Positions 46,200-56,827 of a stretch of DNA of 64,000 nt are shown in pieces (position 1 is the stretch's first letter; each line of letters starts with the position of its first letter). The notes under the pieces are model-generated. The model saw nothing but the letters and a program-made list of their open reading frames with translations. It ran no database searches and had not been told where the DNA came from. The DNA is from Sphingomonas asaccharolytica NBRC 15499 (GTDB taxonomy: Bacteria > Pseudomonadota > Alphaproteobacteria > Sphingomonadales > Sphingomonadaceae). The stretch lies in the NCBI RefSeq assembly GCF_001598355.1, contig NZ_BCYU01000003.1:1-64000 (forward strand). Direction: 5' to 3'. A program made the translations under genes and the position numbers.

Positions 46200-46239
46200 C
46201 CCGCTATTGGGCCGCCTTCGCGCGAGTCCCGATAGCGGG
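46200..46239 (+). promoter_or_regulatory. Hairpin between fusA and tuf
   Basis: CCCGCTAT (46200-46207) pairs with ATAGCGGG (46232-46239), extended by TGGG with CCCG inside. No T-run follows, so it is not a plain terminator; an mRNA-processing or partial attenuation site that sets the EF-G to EF-Tu ratio is possible. Confidence 0.4.
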
Positions 46240-46272
46240 CCCACGAAACGATTTTCCAGAAGGTAGGGAAAA

Positions 46273-47466
46273 ATGGCGAAGGCAAAGTTTGAGCGGAACA
46301 AGCCGCACATGAACATCGGCACCATCGGTCACGTCGACCATGGCAAGACGTCGCTGACCGCGGCGATCACGAAGGTCCTGGCCGAGACCACGGGCGGCAC
46401 CGCAGTCGATTTCGCCAACATCGACAAGGCGCCGGAAGAGCGTGAGCGCGGCATCACCATCTCGACCGCGCACGTCGAGTATGAGACCGCCAACCGCCAC
46501 TATGCGCACGTCGATTGCCCGGGCCACGCCGACTATGTGAAGAACATGATCACCGGCGCCGCGCAGATGGACGGCGCGATCCTGGTCGTGTCGGCGACCG
46601 ACGGCCCGATGCCGCAGACCCGCGAGCACATCCTGCTCGCCCGTCAGGTCGGCGTGCCGGCGATGGTCGTGTTCATGAACAAAGTCGATCTGGTCGACGA
46701 CGAAGAGATCCTGGAGCTCGTCGAGCTCGAGGTTCGCGAGTTGCTGTCGGCTTACGACTTCCCGGGCGATGATATTCCGATCATCAAGGGCTCGGCGACT
46801 GCCGCGCTCAGCGGTTCGGACGCGAAGCTCGGCCAGGAAGCCGTTCTCGAGCTGATGAAGGCCGTCGACGAATATCTGCCGCAGCCCGAGCGTCCGCTCG
46901 ACAAGCCGTTCATGATGCCGATCGAAGACGTGTTCTCGATCTCGGGTCGCGGCACGGTCGTGACCGGCCGCGTCGAGACCGGCATCGTCAAGGTCGGTGA
47001 GGAAGTCGAGATCGTCGGCATCCACCCGGACGTCCGCAAGACCACCGTCACCGGCGTCGAAATGTTCCGCAAGCTGCTCGATCAGGGCCAGGCCGGCGAC
47101 AACATTGGCGCGCTGATCCGCGGCGTGGGTCGTGAAGAAGTCGAGCGTGGCCAGGTTCTGGCCAAGCCGGGTTCGATCACGCCGCACACCGACTTCAACT
47201 CGGAAGTGTACGTCCTGTCGAAGGACGAAGGCGGCCGTCACACGCCGTTCTTCGCGAACTATCGTCCGCAGTTCTACTTCCGCACCACGGACGTCACCGG
47301 CACCGTCGAGCTGCCGGCCGGCACCGAGATGGTCATGCCGGGCGACAACGTCGCGCTGGGCGTGAAGCTGATCGCGCCGATCGCCATGGACGTCGGCCAG
47401 CGCTTCACCATCCGCGAGGGTGGCCGTACCGTTGGTTCGGGCATCGTCTCGGGCATCAGCAAGTAA
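46273..47466 (+). CDS. tuf: Elongation factor Tu
   Basis: 397 aa, ATG at 46273 with AGAAGGTAGGG upstream. Carries aminoacyl-tRNA to the ribosome. [11 protein letters not shown] (G1), DCPGHADY (G3) and NKVDLVDD (G4) are intact. The N-terminal [20 protein letters not shown] is the alphaproteobacterial type. Last gene of the str operon, followed by a strong terminator. Confidence 0.98.
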   Translation: MAKAKFERNKPHMNIGTIGHVDHGKTSLTAAITKVLAETTGGTAVDFANIDKAPEERERGITISTAHVEYETANRHYAHVDCPGHADYVKNMITGAAQMDGAILVVSATDGPMPQTREHILLARQVGVPAMVVFMNKVDLVDDEEILELVELEVRELLSAYDFPGDDIPIIKGSATAALSGSDAKLGQEAVLELMKAVDEYLPQPERPLDKPFMMPIEDVFSISGRGTVVTGRVETGIVKVGEEVEIVGIHPDVRKTTVTGVEMFRKLLDQGQAGDNIGALIRGVGREEVERGQVLAKPGSITPHTDFNSEVYVLSKDEGGRHTPFFANYRPQFYFRTTDVTGTVELPAGTEMVMPGDNVALGVKLIAPIAMDVGQRFTIREGGRTVGSGIVSGISK

Positions 47467-47482
47467 GCTGATCCCCAAACGA

Positions 47483-47527
47483 CCGCCCCGGCGCCCAAAA
47501 AAAGGGCGCCGGGGCGGTTGCTTTTTG
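47483..47527 (+). terminator. Strong rho-independent terminator after tuf
   Basis: CCGCCCCGGCGCCC (47483-47496), a loop of seven A and GGGCGCCGGGGCGG (47504-47517) form a perfect 14-bp stem followed by TTGCTTTTTG. It separates the str operon from the S10 operon. Confidence 0.95.
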
Positions 47528-47627
47528 TAGGAAGCGCCTGTATCCGCGCGCCTCCAGTTTAGTTTGAACAGCAAGAGGTTGCCCCCGTTTTGGGGAGCCG
47601 CCCCGCTCTTTGGCATCGGTAGGAACC

Positions 47628-47936
47628 ATGGACAGCAATATTCGCATTCGCCTGAAGGCGTTCGATCATCGTGTGCTCGATCAGGCCACCGGCGACATCG
47701 CCGACACCGCCCGACGTACCGGCGCTCTTATCCGTGGTCCGATCCCGTTGCCGACGCGCATCGAGAAGTTCACCGTGAACCGCGGCCCGCACATCGACAA
47801 GAAGTCGCGCGAGCAGTTCGAGGTGCGTACGTACAAGCGTATGCTGGATATCGTTCAGCCGACTCCGCAGACCGTCGACGCGCTGATGAAGCTCGACCTC
47901 GCCGCCGGCGTCGACGTCGAAATCAAGCTCGCCTGA
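47628..47936 (+). CDS. rpsJ: 30S ribosomal protein S10
   Basis: 102 aa, ATG at 47628 with TAGGAACC upstream. Contains [20 protein letters not shown] at the start and the family signature [17 protein letters not shown]. Also the NusE transcription antitermination partner. First gene of the S10 operon, but 305 bp of structured DNA separates it from rplC. Confidence 0.98.
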   Translation: MDSNIRIRLKAFDHRVLDQATGDIADTARRTGALIRGPIPLPTRIEKFTVNRGPHIDKKSREQFEVRTYKRMLDIVQPTPQTVDALMKLDLAAGVDVEIKLA

Positions 47937-47950
47937 GCTAGTTTGGCTAA

Positions 47951-48218
47951 ACCCTCGCGAAAGCGGGGGTTGCCGGTTGACGGGGCGCTCTGCTTCGACT
48001 ATCGGCGCTGCTCCCGCGGTTGACCAATTCGGTCCTGCGGGACGCTGACAAATAGAGATACCGCTGATCTTCTGATCAGGACAGCGTCTCCCGTCACGTT
48101 CTCTGGCTCAGGCCATCGAACAACCAGCCCGGGACGGGGGCTCGCTTCGCATTTCCGGGCTGGACCGATCGGTGCTCGTTACCGGTCACAAGCACCCTTG
48201 GGATGGTCCCTTGGGTGC
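47951..48218 (+). promoter_or_regulatory. Structured leader between rpsJ and rplC
   Basis: No coding frame is credible in 47937-48241. Hairpins: half-REP ACCCTCGCGAAAGCGGGGGT (47951-47970); CTGATC-TTCT-GATCAG near 48064; CCAGCCCGG (48124-48132) with CCGGGCTGG (48155-48163); and GCACCC-TT-GGGA-TGG-TCCC-TT-GGGTGC (48192-48218) followed by CTCTGTTATGG, 24 bases before the rplC start. By analogy with the L4-controlled S10 leader of E. coli it may be an attenuator or translational operator, here placed inside the operon. Confidence 0.5.
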
Positions 48219-48241
48219 CTCTGTTATGGAGTGAACAGATC

Positions 48242-48997
48242 ATGCGCACTGGCGTGATCGCGAAGAAGTTGGGGATGACCCGCCTGTTCCAGGACGACGG
48301 CCGCCACGTGCCGGTCACCGTCCTGTCGCTCGAAGGGCTGCAGGTTATCTCCCGTCGCGAAATTGATAAGGACGGCTACACTGCCGTTCAGCTCGGGGCC
48401 GGCACGGCCAAGGCGAAGAACGTCGCCAAGCCGCAGCGCGGTCATTTCGGCAAGGCGGAAGTCGAGCCCAAGGCGATCGTCGCGGAATTCCGTGTCGATG
48501 CCGATGGCCTGCTCGACGTCGGTGCCGAAATCTCGGCCGACCATTATGTCGCCGGCCAGATCGTCGATATCCAGGGCAAGACCCAGGGTAAGGGCTTCCA
48601 GGGCGGTATGAAGCGCTGGGGCTTCGGTGGTCTTCGTGCCACCCACGGCGTCTCGGTCTCGCACCGTTCGCTCGGTTCGACCGGTCAGCGCCAGGATCCG
48701 GGCAAGGTCTTCAAGAACAAGAAGATGGCCGGCCACATGGGTGACAAATATCGCACCCAGCAGAATCTCGAGATCGTCGGCACCGACGTCGAGCGCGGTC
48801 TGATCTTCGTGAAGGGTTCCGTGCCCGGCTCGAAGGGTGGCTGGCTGTTCGTCAAGGACTCCGTCAAGGTCGCCCGCCACGCCGACGCGCCGTTCCCGGC
48901 CGGGCTGAAGCAGGCCGCCAACAGCAACAACGCTCCCGCAGAGACGCCCGCCGAGACGGTGGACGCTCCTGAGGCGACCGAAGGCCAGGAGGGCTGA
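48242..48997 (+). CDS. rplC: 50S ribosomal protein L3
   Basis: 251 aa, ATG at 48242, GGAGTGAAC upstream. Core begins [20 protein letters not shown] and includes the [20 protein letters not shown] region near the peptidyl transferase centre. The last 35 residues (from about 217) are an Ala/Thr/Glu-rich tail absent from the 209-aa E. coli protein. Confidence 0.97.
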   Translation: MRTGVIAKKLGMTRLFQDDGRHVPVTVLSLEGLQVISRREIDKDGYTAVQLGAGTAKAKNVAKPQRGHFGKAEVEPKAIVAEFRVDADGLLDVGAEISADHYVAGQIVDIQGKTQGKGFQGGMKRWGFGGLRATHGVSVSHRSLGSTGQRQDPGKVFKNKKMAGHMGDKYRTQQNLEIVGTDVERGLIFVKGSVPGSKGGWLFVKDSVKVARHADAPFPAGLKQAANSNNAPAETPAETVDAPEATEGQEG

Positions 48998-48999
48998 AC

Positions 49000-49629
49000 G
49001 TGAAGGTCAAGGTTCAATCCTTCGACGCCAAGGCGAAGGCCGCGGACATCGAGCTCAACGACGAGGTCTTCGGCCTCGATCCGCGCGCCGACATCCTGCA
49101 CCGCGTCGTCACCTGGCAGCTCGAAAAGCGCCGTGCGACCGCACGCGGCACGCGCGAGCGCGCCGACGTTGCCCGCACCGGCAAGAAGTATGGCCGCCAG
49201 AAGGGTGGCGGTACCGCTCGTCACGGCGATCGCCGCGCCCCGATCTTTATCGGTGGTGGTAAGGCTCACGGTGCCCGCGTTCGCGACTTCAATCCGTCGC
49301 TGAACAAGAAGATCCGTGCGCTCGGCCTCAAGATGGCGCTGTCGACCCATGCCAAGGCCGGGTCGCTGATCGTCATGGACTCGATCGCCATCGACGGCGG
49401 CAAGACCAAGGCGCTCAAGGGCAACCTCGAGAAGATCGGCTTCGGCAAGACCGCTTTGGTGATCGATGGCGACGCCGTCGAGAACACCTTCGCGCTCGCC
49501 GCCGGCAACCTTCGGGAGATCAACGTTCTCCCGGCCGCCGGCGCCAACGTCTACGACATCCTGAAGCATGACACGCTGGTGCTGACGCGCGCTGCGGTCG
49601 AGAAGCTGGAGGCGCGTTTCAATGGCTAA
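49000..49629 (+). CDS. rplD: 50S ribosomal protein L4
   Basis: 209 aa, GTG at 49000, two bases after the rplC stop. Contains the exit-tunnel loop [20 protein letters not shown]. In E. coli L4 represses its own operon; the folded region ahead of rplC could be the target here. Its end overlaps rplW by 8 bases. Confidence 0.97.
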   Translation: MKVKVQSFDAKAKAADIELNDEVFGLDPRADILHRVVTWQLEKRRATARGTRERADVARTGKKYGRQKGGGTARHGDRRAPIFIGGGKAHGARVRDFNPSLNKKIRALGLKMALSTHAKAGSLIVMDSIAIDGGKTKALKGNLEKIGFGKTALVIDGDAVENTFALAAGNLREINVLPAAGANVYDILKHDTLVLTRAAVEKLEARFNG

Positions 49630-49945
49630 GAAGCCGACCAAAAGCGCGGTCGACATCCGTCACTATGACGTGATCGTCGCCCCGCACATCACCGAGAAGT
49701 CGACGCTCGTCAGCGAGCAGAACGCGGTGGTGTTCAAGGTTGCGGGCGACGCGACCAAGCCGGAGATCAAGGCTGCCGTCGAGGCGCTGTTCAACGTCAG
49801 CGTGTCGAAGGTCAACACGATCGTCCAGAAGGGCAAGACCAAGAAGTGGAAGGGCGCTCCGTATACGCGCTCTGACATGAAGAAGGCGATTGTCACCCTC
49901 AAGGAAGGTCAGTCGATCGACGTGACCGAAGGGGTCAAGGCGTAA
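49622..49945 (+). CDS. rplW: 50S ribosomal protein L23
   Basis: 107 aa, ATG at 49622 overlapping rplD. Binds 23S rRNA at the tunnel exit and docks trigger factor and SRP. Core [11 protein letters not shown] and [19 protein letters not shown]. Stop shares one base with the rplB start (TAATG). Confidence 0.97.
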   Translation: MAKKPTKSAVDIRHYDVIVAPHITEKSTLVSEQNAVVFKVAGDATKPEIKAAVEALFNVSVSKVNTIVQKGKTKKWKGAPYTRSDMKKAIVTLKEGQSIDVTEGVKA

Positions 49946-50796
49946 TGGCACTCAAGCATTACAACCCGACGAGCCCGGCCCGCCGTGGCTTGATCCTCGT
50001 CGACCGTTCGGCGCTGTACAAGGGCAAGCCCGTCAAGGCGCTGACCGAAGGCAAGCGCAAGACCGGTGGTCGCAACAACAAGGGCCATGTAACGTCGCGC
50101 GGCATCGCCGGCGGTCACAAGCAGCGTTATCGTATCATCGATTTCAAGCGCCGCCTGTGGGATGTCGACGGCACCGTCGAGCGGATCGAATACGATCCCA
50201 ACCGTACCGCGTTCATCGCTTTGGTGAACTATGGTGCGGGTGAGGATGGCAAGGATCGCGTCGCCTATATCATCGCGCCGCAGCGTCTCGCCGTTGGCGA
50301 CAAGGTTGTCGCGGGCAAGAAGACCGACGTGAAGCCGGGCAACGCCATGGAGCTGGGCCAGATGCCGGTCGGCACCATCGTCCACAACGTGGAGATGAAG
50401 CCGGGCAAGGGTGGTCAGATTGCACGGTCGGCAGGGACATATGTCCAGGTCGTCGGTCGCGACCGCGGGATGGTGATCGTTCGCCTCAACTCGGGTGAAC
50501 AGCGTTACATTCCGGCGGATTGCATGGCGACGGTCGGTGCGGTGTCCAACCCGGACAACCAGAACACCAACCTCGGCAAGGCCGGCCGCAATCGTTGGAA
50601 GGGCATCCGCCCGCTGACGCGCGGTGTCGCCAAGAACCCGGTCGACCACCCGCATGGCGGTGGTGAAGGCCGGACCTCGGGCGGCCGTCATCCGGTCACC
50701 CCGTGGGGCAAGCCGACCAAGGGTGCCCGCACCCGTCACAACAAGCAGACCGACAAGTTCATCATCCGGTCGCGTCACGCGAAGAAGAAGGGCTAA
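49945..50796 (+). CDS. rplB: 50S ribosomal protein L2
   Basis: 283 aa, ATG at 49945. Largest primary 23S rRNA binding protein, needed for subunit joining. Conserved [20 protein letters not shown] at the N-terminal half and [23 protein letters not shown] with the key histidine near the C-terminus. Confidence 0.98.
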   Translation: MALKHYNPTSPARRGLILVDRSALYKGKPVKALTEGKRKTGGRNNKGHVTSRGIAGGHKQRYRIIDFKRRLWDVDGTVERIEYDPNRTAFIALVNYGAGEDGKDRVAYIIAPQRLAVGDKVVAGKKTDVKPGNAMELGQMPVGTIVHNVEMKPGKGGQIARSAGTYVQVVGRDRGMVIVRLNSGEQRYIPADCMATVGAVSNPDNQNTNLGKAGRNRWKGIRPLTRGVAKNPVDHPHGGGEGRTSGGRHPVTPWGKPTKGARTRHNKQTDKFIIRSRHAKKKG

Positions 50797-50802
50797 CCGC
50801 TC

Positions 50803-51081
50803 ATGGCTCGTTCCGTTTGGAAAGGTCCGTTCGTCGACCTCAGCCTTCTCAAGAAGGCCGAAGTCGCTCAGGAATCGACTGCCCGTAGTGGCCCGATCAA
50901 GACCTGGTCGCGTCGCTCGACCATCCTGCCGCAGTTCGTCGGCCTGACCTTCAGTGTCTACAACGGCCGCAAGTTCGTGCCGGTGTCGGTCAATGAGGAC
51001 ATGGTCGGCATGAAGCTCGGCGAGTTCGCGCCGACCCGGTACTTCCCGGGTCACGCCGCCGACAAGAAGGGCAAGCGTTAA
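50803..51081 (+). CDS. rpsS: 30S ribosomal protein S19
   Basis: 92 aa, ATG at 50803. Sits in the 30S head with S13. [14 protein letters not shown] start and [17 protein letters not shown] core, ending KKGKR. rplV starts one base after its stop. Confidence 0.97.
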   Translation: MARSVWKGPFVDLSLLKKAEVAQESTARSGPIKTWSRRSTILPQFVGLTFSVYNGRKFVPVSVNEDMVGMKLGEFAPTRYFPGHAADKKGKR

Positions 51082-51082
51082 A

Positions 51083-51460
51083 ATGTCGAAGCCTAAGTCT
51101 CCCCGCAAGGTCGGCGACAAGGAAGCGCTGGCCGTCGCTACCCAGATTCGTGGGTCGGCGCAGAAGCTCAACCTCGTCGCGGGTCTGATCCGCGGCCGCA
51201 AGGCCGGCGACGCGCTCAACATCCTCGCTTTCTCCAAGAAGGGAATGGCGATCGATGCGCGCAAGGTGCTCGCCTCGGCGATCGCGAACGCGGAAAACAA
51301 CCACAACCTCGATGTCGACGCGCTCGTCGTCGCCGAGGCGTCGGTCGGCAAGTCGATCACGATGAAGCGCTTCGCGACCCGCGGCCGTGGCAAGTCCACC
51401 CGCATCCTGAAGCCGTTTTCGCGCCTTCGCATCGTCGTCCGCGAGCAGGAAGAAGCATAA
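51083..51460 (+). CDS. rplV: 50S ribosomal protein L22
   Basis: 125 aa, ATG at 51083. Lines the exit tunnel. Contains [17 protein letters not shown], the [10 protein letters not shown] segment and the loop [20 protein letters not shown] whose changes confer macrolide resistance elsewhere; nothing unusual seen here. Stop shares one base with the rpsC start. Confidence 0.97.
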   Translation: MSKPKSPRKVGDKEALAVATQIRGSAQKLNLVAGLIRGRKAGDALNILAFSKKGMAIDARKVLASAIANAENNHNLDVDALVVAEASVGKSITMKRFATRGRGKSTRILKPFSRLRIVVREQEEA

Positions 51461-52167
51461 TGGGTCACAAGAGCAATCCGATCGGCCTGCGCCTGCAGAT
51501 CAACCGTACCTGGGACAGCCGCTGGTTCGCGGAAGGTCAGGATTACGGCAAGCTCCTCCTCGAGGACCTGAAGATCCGCAAGTACATCGTCGACACGCTG
51601 CCCCAGGCGGCGATCTCGAAGGTCGTGATCGAGCGTCCGGCCAAATTGTGCCGCGTGTCGATCTATGCCGCGCGCCCCGGCGTGATCATCGGCAAGAAGG
51701 GCACCGACATCGAAAAGCTGCGGCGCAAGCTCGGCACGATGACGGGTTCGGACGTGTCGCTGAACATCGTCGAGATCCGCAAGCCCGAGATCGACGCCAA
51801 GCTCGTTGCGCAGGGCATTGCCGACCAGCTCGAGCGTCGTATCGCGTTCCGTCGCGCCATGAAGCGTGCGGTGCAGTCGGCGATGCGTCTGGGTGCCGAC
51901 GGCATCCGCGTGCAGTGCGGCGGCCGTCTCGGCGGCGCCGAGATCGCGCGCACCGAAAGCTATCGTGAGGGCCGGGTGCCGCTGCACACGCTGCGCGCCC
52001 ACCTCGATTATGCCGAAGCGCAGGCGCACACCGCTTACGGTGTCTGCGGCGTCAAGGTGTGGGTCTTCAAGGGCGAGATTCTCGGCCATGACCCGATGGC
52101 GCAGGAGCGGTTGATGATGGAGGCTCAGACCTCCGGCGTGCGCCCGGCGCGCGACGACCGCCGCTAA
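51460..52167 (+). CDS. rpsC: 30S ribosomal protein S3
   Basis: 235 aa, ATG at 51460. KH domain with [18 protein letters not shown], and the mRNA-entry helicase residues in the C-terminal domain ([15 protein letters not shown]). Start [20 protein letters not shown] is standard. Confidence 0.98.
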   Translation: MGHKSNPIGLRLQINRTWDSRWFAEGQDYGKLLLEDLKIRKYIVDTLPQAAISKVVIERPAKLCRVSIYAARPGVIIGKKGTDIEKLRRKLGTMTGSDVSLNIVEIRKPEIDAKLVAQGIADQLERRIAFRRAMKRAVQSAMRLGADGIRVQCGGRLGGAEIARTESYREGRVPLHTLRAHLDYAEAQAHTAYGVCGVKVWVFKGEILGHDPMAQERLMMEAQTSGVRPARDDRR

Positions 52168-52179
52168 GGACAACAGGAC

Positions 52180-52614
52180 ATGCTGCAACCAAAACGCACC
52201 AAGTTCCGCAAGGCGTTCAAGGGCCGGATTCACGGCGACGCCAAGGGTGGCGCCACGCTGAACTTCGGTTCCTACGGGCTGAAGGCGATGGAGCCGGAGC
52301 GGATCACCGCGCGTCAGATCGAGGCGGCTCGCCGCGCGATCACGCGTCACATCAAGCGCCAGGGGCGCTTGTGGATCCGGATCTTCCCGGACGTGCCCGT
52401 CTCGTCGAAGCCGGCCGAAGTCCGCATGGGTAAGGGTAAGGGTTCGCCGGAATTCTGGGCGGCACGCGTCAAGCCCGGCCGCATCCTGTTCGAGCTGGAC
52501 GGCGTTCCCGGCCCGCTCGCGGCGGAAGCGTTCGAGCGCGCGGCGATGAAGCTGCCGATCAAGACGAAGGTCGTGGCGCGCCTTGGCGACACCTCGCACC
52601 TCGGAGGCGAGTAA
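52180..52614 (+). CDS. rplP: 50S ribosomal protein L16
   Basis: 144 aa, ATG at 52180 with GGACAACAGG upstream. [19 protein letters not shown] at the start and the [20 protein letters not shown] signature close to the A-site tRNA. Last residues are separated by one base from rpmC. Confidence 0.98.
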   Translation: MLQPKRTKFRKAFKGRIHGDAKGGATLNFGSYGLKAMEPERITARQIEAARRAITRHIKRQGRLWIRIFPDVPVSSKPAEVRMGKGKGSPEFWAARVKPGRILFELDGVPGPLAAEAFERAAMKLPIKTKVVARLGDTSHLGGE

Positions 52615-52615
52615 G

Positions 52616-52819
52616 ATGGCGAACAAGATCGATTATAGCGGCATGGACGAGCAGACGCTCGACCAAGAGTTGGGCAACCTGAAGCGCGAGGCGTTCAACC
52701 TCCGTTTCCAGGCCGCGACCAGCCAGCTGGAGAAGCCGAGCCGCGTGCGTGAAGTTCGCCGTGACATCGCTCGCATCAAGACCCTGCAGACCGCGCGTTC
52801 GCGCGCTGCGGCAAAGTAA
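52616..52819 (+). CDS. rpmC: 50S ribosomal protein L29
   Basis: 67 aa, ATG at 52616, immediately after rplP. Two-helix protein at the tunnel exit next to L23; [22 protein letters not shown] and [14 protein letters not shown] are the conserved helices. Confidence 0.96.
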   Translation: MANKIDYSGMDEQTLDQELGNLKREAFNLRFQAATSQLEKPSRVREVRRDIARIKTLQTARSRAAAK

Positions 52820-52829
52820 GGAAACGGAC

Positions 52830-53102
52830 ATGCCGAAGCGCGTGCTGACCGGGCAGATCGTCTCGGACAAGGGCGACAAGACGGTGGTCGTGAACGTGGA
52901 ACGCAAGGTCAAGCATGCGCTCTACGGCAAGATCATCCGCCGCTCGAAGAAGTATCACGCCCATGACGAGGGCAACGAGTACAAGCAGGGTGAAACCGTG
53001 CGGATCGAAGAGACCGCGCCGATCTCCAAGCTGAAGACCTGGAAGGTGATCGAGCGGGTTGACACCCACGCGACGCCGGAGCGGGTCGACGTCGACGCGT
53101 AA
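52830..53102 (+). CDS. rpsQ: 30S ribosomal protein S17
   Basis: 90 aa, ATG at 52830 with AAGGAAACGG upstream. OB-fold protein; [18 protein letters not shown] and the signature [17 protein letters not shown]. The C-terminus is slightly longer than in E. coli. A 67-bp gap follows. Confidence 0.97.
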   Translation: MPKRVLTGQIVSDKGDKTVVVNVERKVKHALYGKIIRRSKKYHAHDEGNEYKQGETVRIEETAPISKLKTWKVIERVDTHATPERVDVDA

Positions 53103-53169
53103 GCGTCAGCAGTTTTCATCGGAACCGCCGGGCCAGTCCCGGTAGGCCAAACGAGAAGGAACCGGATCG

Positions 53170-53538
53170 ATGATCCAGATGCAATCCAATCTCGACGTCG
53201 CTGACAATAGCGGCGCGAAGCGGGTGCAGTGCATCAAGGTGCTGGGCGGCTCGAAGCGTCGCACGGCCGGCGTTGGCGACATCATCGTCGTCAGCGTCAA
53301 GGAAGCGCAGCCTCGCGGCCGAGTGAAGAAGGGCGACGTTCACCGCGCGGTGATCGTGCGTACCGCCAAGGATATCCGCCGTCCCGACGGCTCGGTGATC
53401 CGCTTCGATTCGAACGCGGCCGTCCTGGTCAACAAGAACGAGGAGCCGATCGGCACCCGCATCTTCGGCCCGGTCGTGCGCGAACTGCGTGCTCGTGGTC
53501 ACATGAAGGTGATCAGCCTGGCTCCGGAGGTGCTGTAA
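53170..53538 (+). CDS. rplN: 50S ribosomal protein L14
   Basis: 122 aa, ATG at 53170 with GAGAAGGAA upstream. Start of the spc gene block. [20 protein letters not shown] and the basic signature [14 protein letters not shown]. Shares one base with rplX. Confidence 0.98.
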   Translation: MIQMQSNLDVADNSGAKRVQCIKVLGGSKRRTAGVGDIIVVSVKEAQPRGRVKKGDVHRAVIVRTAKDIRRPDGSVIRFDSNAAVLVNKNEEPIGTRIFGPVVRELRARGHMKVISLAPEVL

Positions 53539-53855
53539 TGGCTGCTGCGAAGATCAAGAAGGGCGACCAGGTGATTGTCCTGTCCGGTAAGGACAAGGGC
53601 CGCACCGGTGAAGTCGTCAAGGCGATGCCGAAGGACGGCAAGGTCGTCGTTTCGGGTGTCAATGTGCACGTCCGTCACGTCAAGCCGAGCCAGACCAACC
53701 CGCAAGGTGGTCTCGATCGCTCGGAAGCGCCGATGCACGTGTCGAAGGTTGCCCATGTCGTGGACGGCAAGCCGACCCGCGTCCGTTTCGAAACGGGCAA
53801 GGACGGCAAGAAGGTCCGCGTCGCGGTAAAGACCGGGAAGAAGATCGATGGCTGA
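53538..53855 (+). CDS. rplX: 50S ribosomal protein L24
   Basis: 105 aa, ATG at 53538 (TAATG). KOW motif [20 protein letters not shown] at the N-terminus; assembly initiator protein for the 50S subunit. Overlaps rplE by 8 bases. Confidence 0.97.
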   Translation: MAAAKIKKGDQVIVLSGKDKGRTGEVVKAMPKDGKVVVSGVNVHVRHVKPSQTNPQGGLDRSEAPMHVSKVAHVVDGKPTRVRFETGKDGKKVRVAVKTGKKIDG

Positions 53856-54432
53856 CAAGTACAAGGCTCGCATGCAGGCGCGCTATGACGACGTGATCGT
53901 CAAGGCGATGACCGAGAAGTTCGGGTACAAGAATGCGCTCGAAGTGCCGCGGCTCGAAAAGATCGTCTTGAACATGGGCGTCGGTGAGGCGACCCAGGAC
54001 AAGAAGAAAGTCGAGCAGGCAGCTTCGGAAATGGAGCTGATTGCGGGCCAGAAGCCGGTGATCACCAAGGCGAAGAAGTCGATCGCGCAGTTCAAGCTGC
54101 GTGAGGGCATGCCGATCGGCGTGAAGGTCACCCTTCGCCGTGAGCGCATGTACGAATTCCTCGACCGCTTCATCACGATCGCGCTCCCGCGCGTTCGCGA
54201 CTTCCGCGGCCTCAATCCGAAGTCGTTCGACGGTCGCGGCAATTACGCGATGGGCCTCAGGGAACAGCTCGTGTTCCCGGAGATCAACTATGACCGCATC
54301 GACAAGGTGCGCGGCATGGACGTCATCGTAACCACCACCGCGAAGTCCGATGATGAGGCTCGCGAGCTCCTCCGTCTCTTCGGTTTCCCGTTCCCCATCG
54401 AGGCGGACGGCGAAGCGAAGCAGGCGGCATAA
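53848..54432 (+). CDS. rplE: 50S ribosomal protein L5
   Basis: 194 aa, ATG at 53848 overlapping rplX. Binds 5S rRNA in the central protuberance. [18 protein letters not shown] and [19 protein letters not shown] are conserved. About 15 residues longer than E. coli L5, mostly at the C-terminus. Confidence 0.97.
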   Translation: MADKYKARMQARYDDVIVKAMTEKFGYKNALEVPRLEKIVLNMGVGEATQDKKKVEQAASEMELIAGQKPVITKAKKSIAQFKLREGMPIGVKVTLRRERMYEFLDRFITIALPRVRDFRGLNPKSFDGRGNYAMGLREQLVFPEINYDRIDKVRGMDVIVTTTAKSDDEARELLRLFGFPFPIEADGEAKQAA

Positions 54433-54451
54433 GGGAAAGAGAACTTAAGTC

Positions 54452-54757
54452 ATGGCGAAACTGAGTTCCGTGAACAAGAATGAGCGTCGCAAGAAGCTGG
54501 TGGTGAAATATGCCAACCGCTATGCGAAGCTGAAGGCGCAGGCGAACGACAAGTCGCTCGACGAAACCGAGCGTCTGATCGCGCGGCTGAAGATGGCCGA
54601 GATTCCCCGCAACGGGAATCCGACCCGCATCCGCAATCGTTGCGAAGTGACGGGCCGTCCCCGCGCTTACTACCGCAAATTCCGACTCTGCCGTGTGCAG
54701 CTGCGCGAACTGGCCAACAAGGGCCTGATCCCCGGCGTCACGAAGTCGAGCTGGTAA
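54452..54757 (+). CDS. rpsN: 30S ribosomal protein S14
   Basis: 101 aa, ATG at 54452. Long, zinc-independent type: the C-terminal [20 protein letters not shown] has no CxxC pair. Assembles in the 30S head. Confidence 0.97.
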   Translation: MAKLSSVNKNERRKKLVVKYANRYAKLKAQANDKSLDETERLIARLKMAEIPRNGNPTRIRNRCEVTGRPRAYYRKFRLCRVQLRELANKGLIPGVTKSSW

Positions 54758-54767
54758 GGACACGAAG

Positions 54768-55163
54768 ATGGCAGTGACCGATCCCCTGGGTGATATGCTC
54801 ACCCGCATCCGCAACGGCCAGCGCGCGCGCAAGGACTCGGTCCTTTCGCCGGCGTCGAAGTTGCGCGTCCGCGTGCTCGATGTTCTCCAGCGTGAGGGCT
54901 ATATCCGCGGTTATTCCGAGGAAGAGATGGGGCCCGCCAAGGGCATCCGTATCGAGCTCAAATATTTCGAGGGCCAGCCGGCCATCAAGCACGTCGCGCG
55001 CGTCTCGAAGCCGGGCCGCCGCGTGTACAGCGGTTCGCAGGAACTGCCGCGCGTGATGAACGGCCTGGGCATCACCATCGTCTCGACGCCGCGCGGCGTG
55101 CTCTCGGATGCCGAAGCACGTGAGCAGAATGTCGGCGGCGAAGTGCTGGCGGAGGTGTTCTGA
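54768..55163 (+). CDS. rpsH: 30S ribosomal protein S8
   Basis: 131 aa, ATG at 54768. [19 protein letters not shown] at the start and [18 protein letters not shown] [20 protein letters not shown] at the end. S8 is the spc operon repressor in E. coli. Shares one base with rplF. Confidence 0.98.
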   Translation: MAVTDPLGDMLTRIRNGQRARKDSVLSPASKLRVRVLDVLQREGYIRGYSEEEMGPAKGIRIELKYFEGQPAIKHVARVSKPGRRVYSGSQELPRVMNGLGITIVSTPRGVLSDAEAREQNVGGEVLAEVF

Positions 55164-55696
55164 TGAGCCGCATTGGCAAAAAGGCTGTCGCGATTCCGAG
55201 CGGTGTCACCGCGACGGTCGCCGACGGCACGCTCAGCATGAAGGGCCCCAAGGGCACCCTCAGCATGCCGATGGCCGATGAGGTCATCTACGACGTCCAG
55301 GCGGACTCGATCGGCGTCAAGCCGGCCAACGAGACCAAGCGCGCTCGCGCGTTCTGGGGCATGCAGCGGACCCTGGTGCAGAACCTGGTGACCGGCGTGA
55401 CCGACGGCTTCACCAAGAAGCTGCTGATCACCGGCGTCGGCTACCGCGCCAATGCCCAGGGCAAAAGGCTGAAGCTGCAGCTCGGCTATAGCCACGATGT
55501 CGATATCGACGTGCCGGAGGGCCTGACGGTCGCTACCCCGGACAACACGACGGTCGAGATTTCGGGCGCCGACAAGCAGAAGGTCGGCCAGCTGGCCGCC
55601 GAGATCCGCCGCTGGCGTAAGCCCGAGCCGTACAAGGGCAAGGGCATCAAGTACGACGGCGAGTACATCTTCCGTAAGGAAGGGAAGAAGAAGTAA
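55163..55696 (+). CDS. rplF: 50S ribosomal protein L6
   Basis: 177 aa, ATG at 55163. [18 protein letters not shown] start and signature [20 protein letters not shown]. Two tandem alpha/beta domains near the factor-binding site. Shares one base with rplR. Confidence 0.98.
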   Translation: MSRIGKKAVAIPSGVTATVADGTLSMKGPKGTLSMPMADEVIYDVQADSIGVKPANETKRARAFWGMQRTLVQNLVTGVTDGFTKKLLITGVGYRANAQGKRLKLQLGYSHDVDIDVPEGLTVATPDNTTVEISGADKQKVGQLAAEIRRWRKPEPYKGKGIKYDGEYIFRKEGKKK

Positions 55697-56052
55697 TGAC
55701 CAAGGGTCTTTCGCTTTTCGAGAAGCGCCGCCGGCGCAATCGCACCGCGCTCCGTTCGCGTGGCGGCGGTCGTCCGCGCCTCTCGGTGCATCGTTCGGGC
55801 AAGCACATCTATGCCCAGGTGATCGACGACGAGAACGGCAAGACCGTTGCCGCCGCATCGAGCCTGGAAAAGGACGTGCGCGACAAGTCGGGCGCGAACA
55901 TCGACGCCGCGGCCCGGGTCGGCAAGCGCGTGGCGGAAGCCGCGGTGAAGGCCGGGGTCAAGCAGGTCGTGTTCGATCGCGGCGGCTTCCTGTTTCATGG
56001 CCGCGTCAAGGCGCTGGCCGATGCGGCTCGTGAAGCCGGACTGGAGTTCTGA
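55696..56052 (+). CDS. rplR: 50S ribosomal protein L18
   Basis: 118 aa, ATG at 55696. 5S rRNA binding protein; [18 protein letters not shown] and ending in [20 protein letters not shown]. Basic N-terminus [16 protein letters not shown]. Confidence 0.98.
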   Translation: MTKGLSLFEKRRRRNRTALRSRGGGRPRLSVHRSGKHIYAQVIDDENGKTVAAASSLEKDVRDKSGANIDAAARVGKRVAEAAVKAGVKQVVFDRGGFLFHGRVKALADAAREAGLEF

Positions 56053-56054
56053 GA

Positions 56055-56822
56055 ATGGCTGACGAAACCAACCCGACGGTCGACGCTCCCGTCGATGCGC
56101 CTGCGGTCGAAGCGACCACTGCCCATGAGGCGCCCCAGGGCGGCCGTGGTGGTGGCGGCGGCGGTCGCGGTGGTCGTGGTCGCGGTGGCCCGGGCGGCGG
56201 CGGCGGTGGCGGCAATCGTGGCGGCCGTGATGGCGGCCGCGGCGGACGTCGCGACGATCGTCGTGGCCAGGGCAGCGACGACGGCGGCGAAGAGCTGATC
56301 GAAAAGCTCGTCCACATCAACCGCGTCTCGAAGACGGTGAAGGGCGGCAAGCGCTTCGGCTTCGCGGCGCTGGTCGTGGTGGGCGACGGCAAGGGCCGGG
56401 TCGGCTTCGGTCACGGCAAGGCGCGCGAAGTGCCGGAGGCGATCTCCAAGGCGACTGCCGCTGCCAAGAAGCACATGATCCGCGTTCCGCTGCGCGAAGG
56501 CCGCACGCTGCACCATGATGGCAACGGCCATTTCGGTGCGGGCAAGGTCACGCTGCGCTCGGCGCCGCAGGGTACCGGCATCATCGCCGGCGGTCCGATG
56601 CGCGCCGTGTTCGAATCGCTCGGCGTCGCCGACGTGGTGACCAAGTCGGTCGGCACGTCGAACCCCTACAACATGATCCGCGCCACCTTCGAGGCGTTGG
56701 GCGACCAGACTTCGCCGAAGTCGGTTGCGCAGCGGCGCGGTAAGAAGATCGCCGACCTGCTCGGCCGCGGTGGCGCCGACAAGGGCGCGGCCGAGGCTGA
56801 AGCCCTGGCGATCGCGGAGTAA
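56055..56822 (+). CDS. rpsE: 30S ribosomal protein S5 with RGG-rich N-terminal extension
   Basis: 255 aa against about 167 in E. coli. The core starts near residue 79 with the helix [15 protein letters not shown] and includes [20 protein letters not shown], the fidelity and spectinomycin region. Residues 1-28 are acidic and Ala/Pro/Thr-rich; residues 29-75 are almost only Gly, Arg and Asp in RGG-type repeats. ATG at 56055, two bases after rplR. Similar Gly-rich tails are seen in some alphaproteobacterial S5, so this is not an error; added RNA binding is an inference. Confidence 0.97.
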   Translation: MADETNPTVDAPVDAPAVEATTAHEAPQGGRGGGGGGRGGRGRGGPGGGGGGGNRGGRDGGRGGRRDDRRGQGSDDGGEELIEKLVHINRVSKTVKGGKRFGFAALVVVGDGKGRVGFGHGKAREVPEAISKATAAAKKHMIRVPLREGRTLHHDGNGHFGAGKVTLRSAPQGTGIIAGGPMRAVFESLGVADVVTKSVGTSNPYNMIRATFEALGDQTSPKSVAQRRGKKIADLLGRGGADKGAAEAEALAIAE

Positions 56823-56827
56823 TCGAC

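Noticed and set aside
49909..52626. 905-codon minus-strand open frame across ribosomal genes
   Set aside because: It lies antisense to rplB-rplP, all of which are certain. GC-rich codon bias removes stops from the opposite strand.
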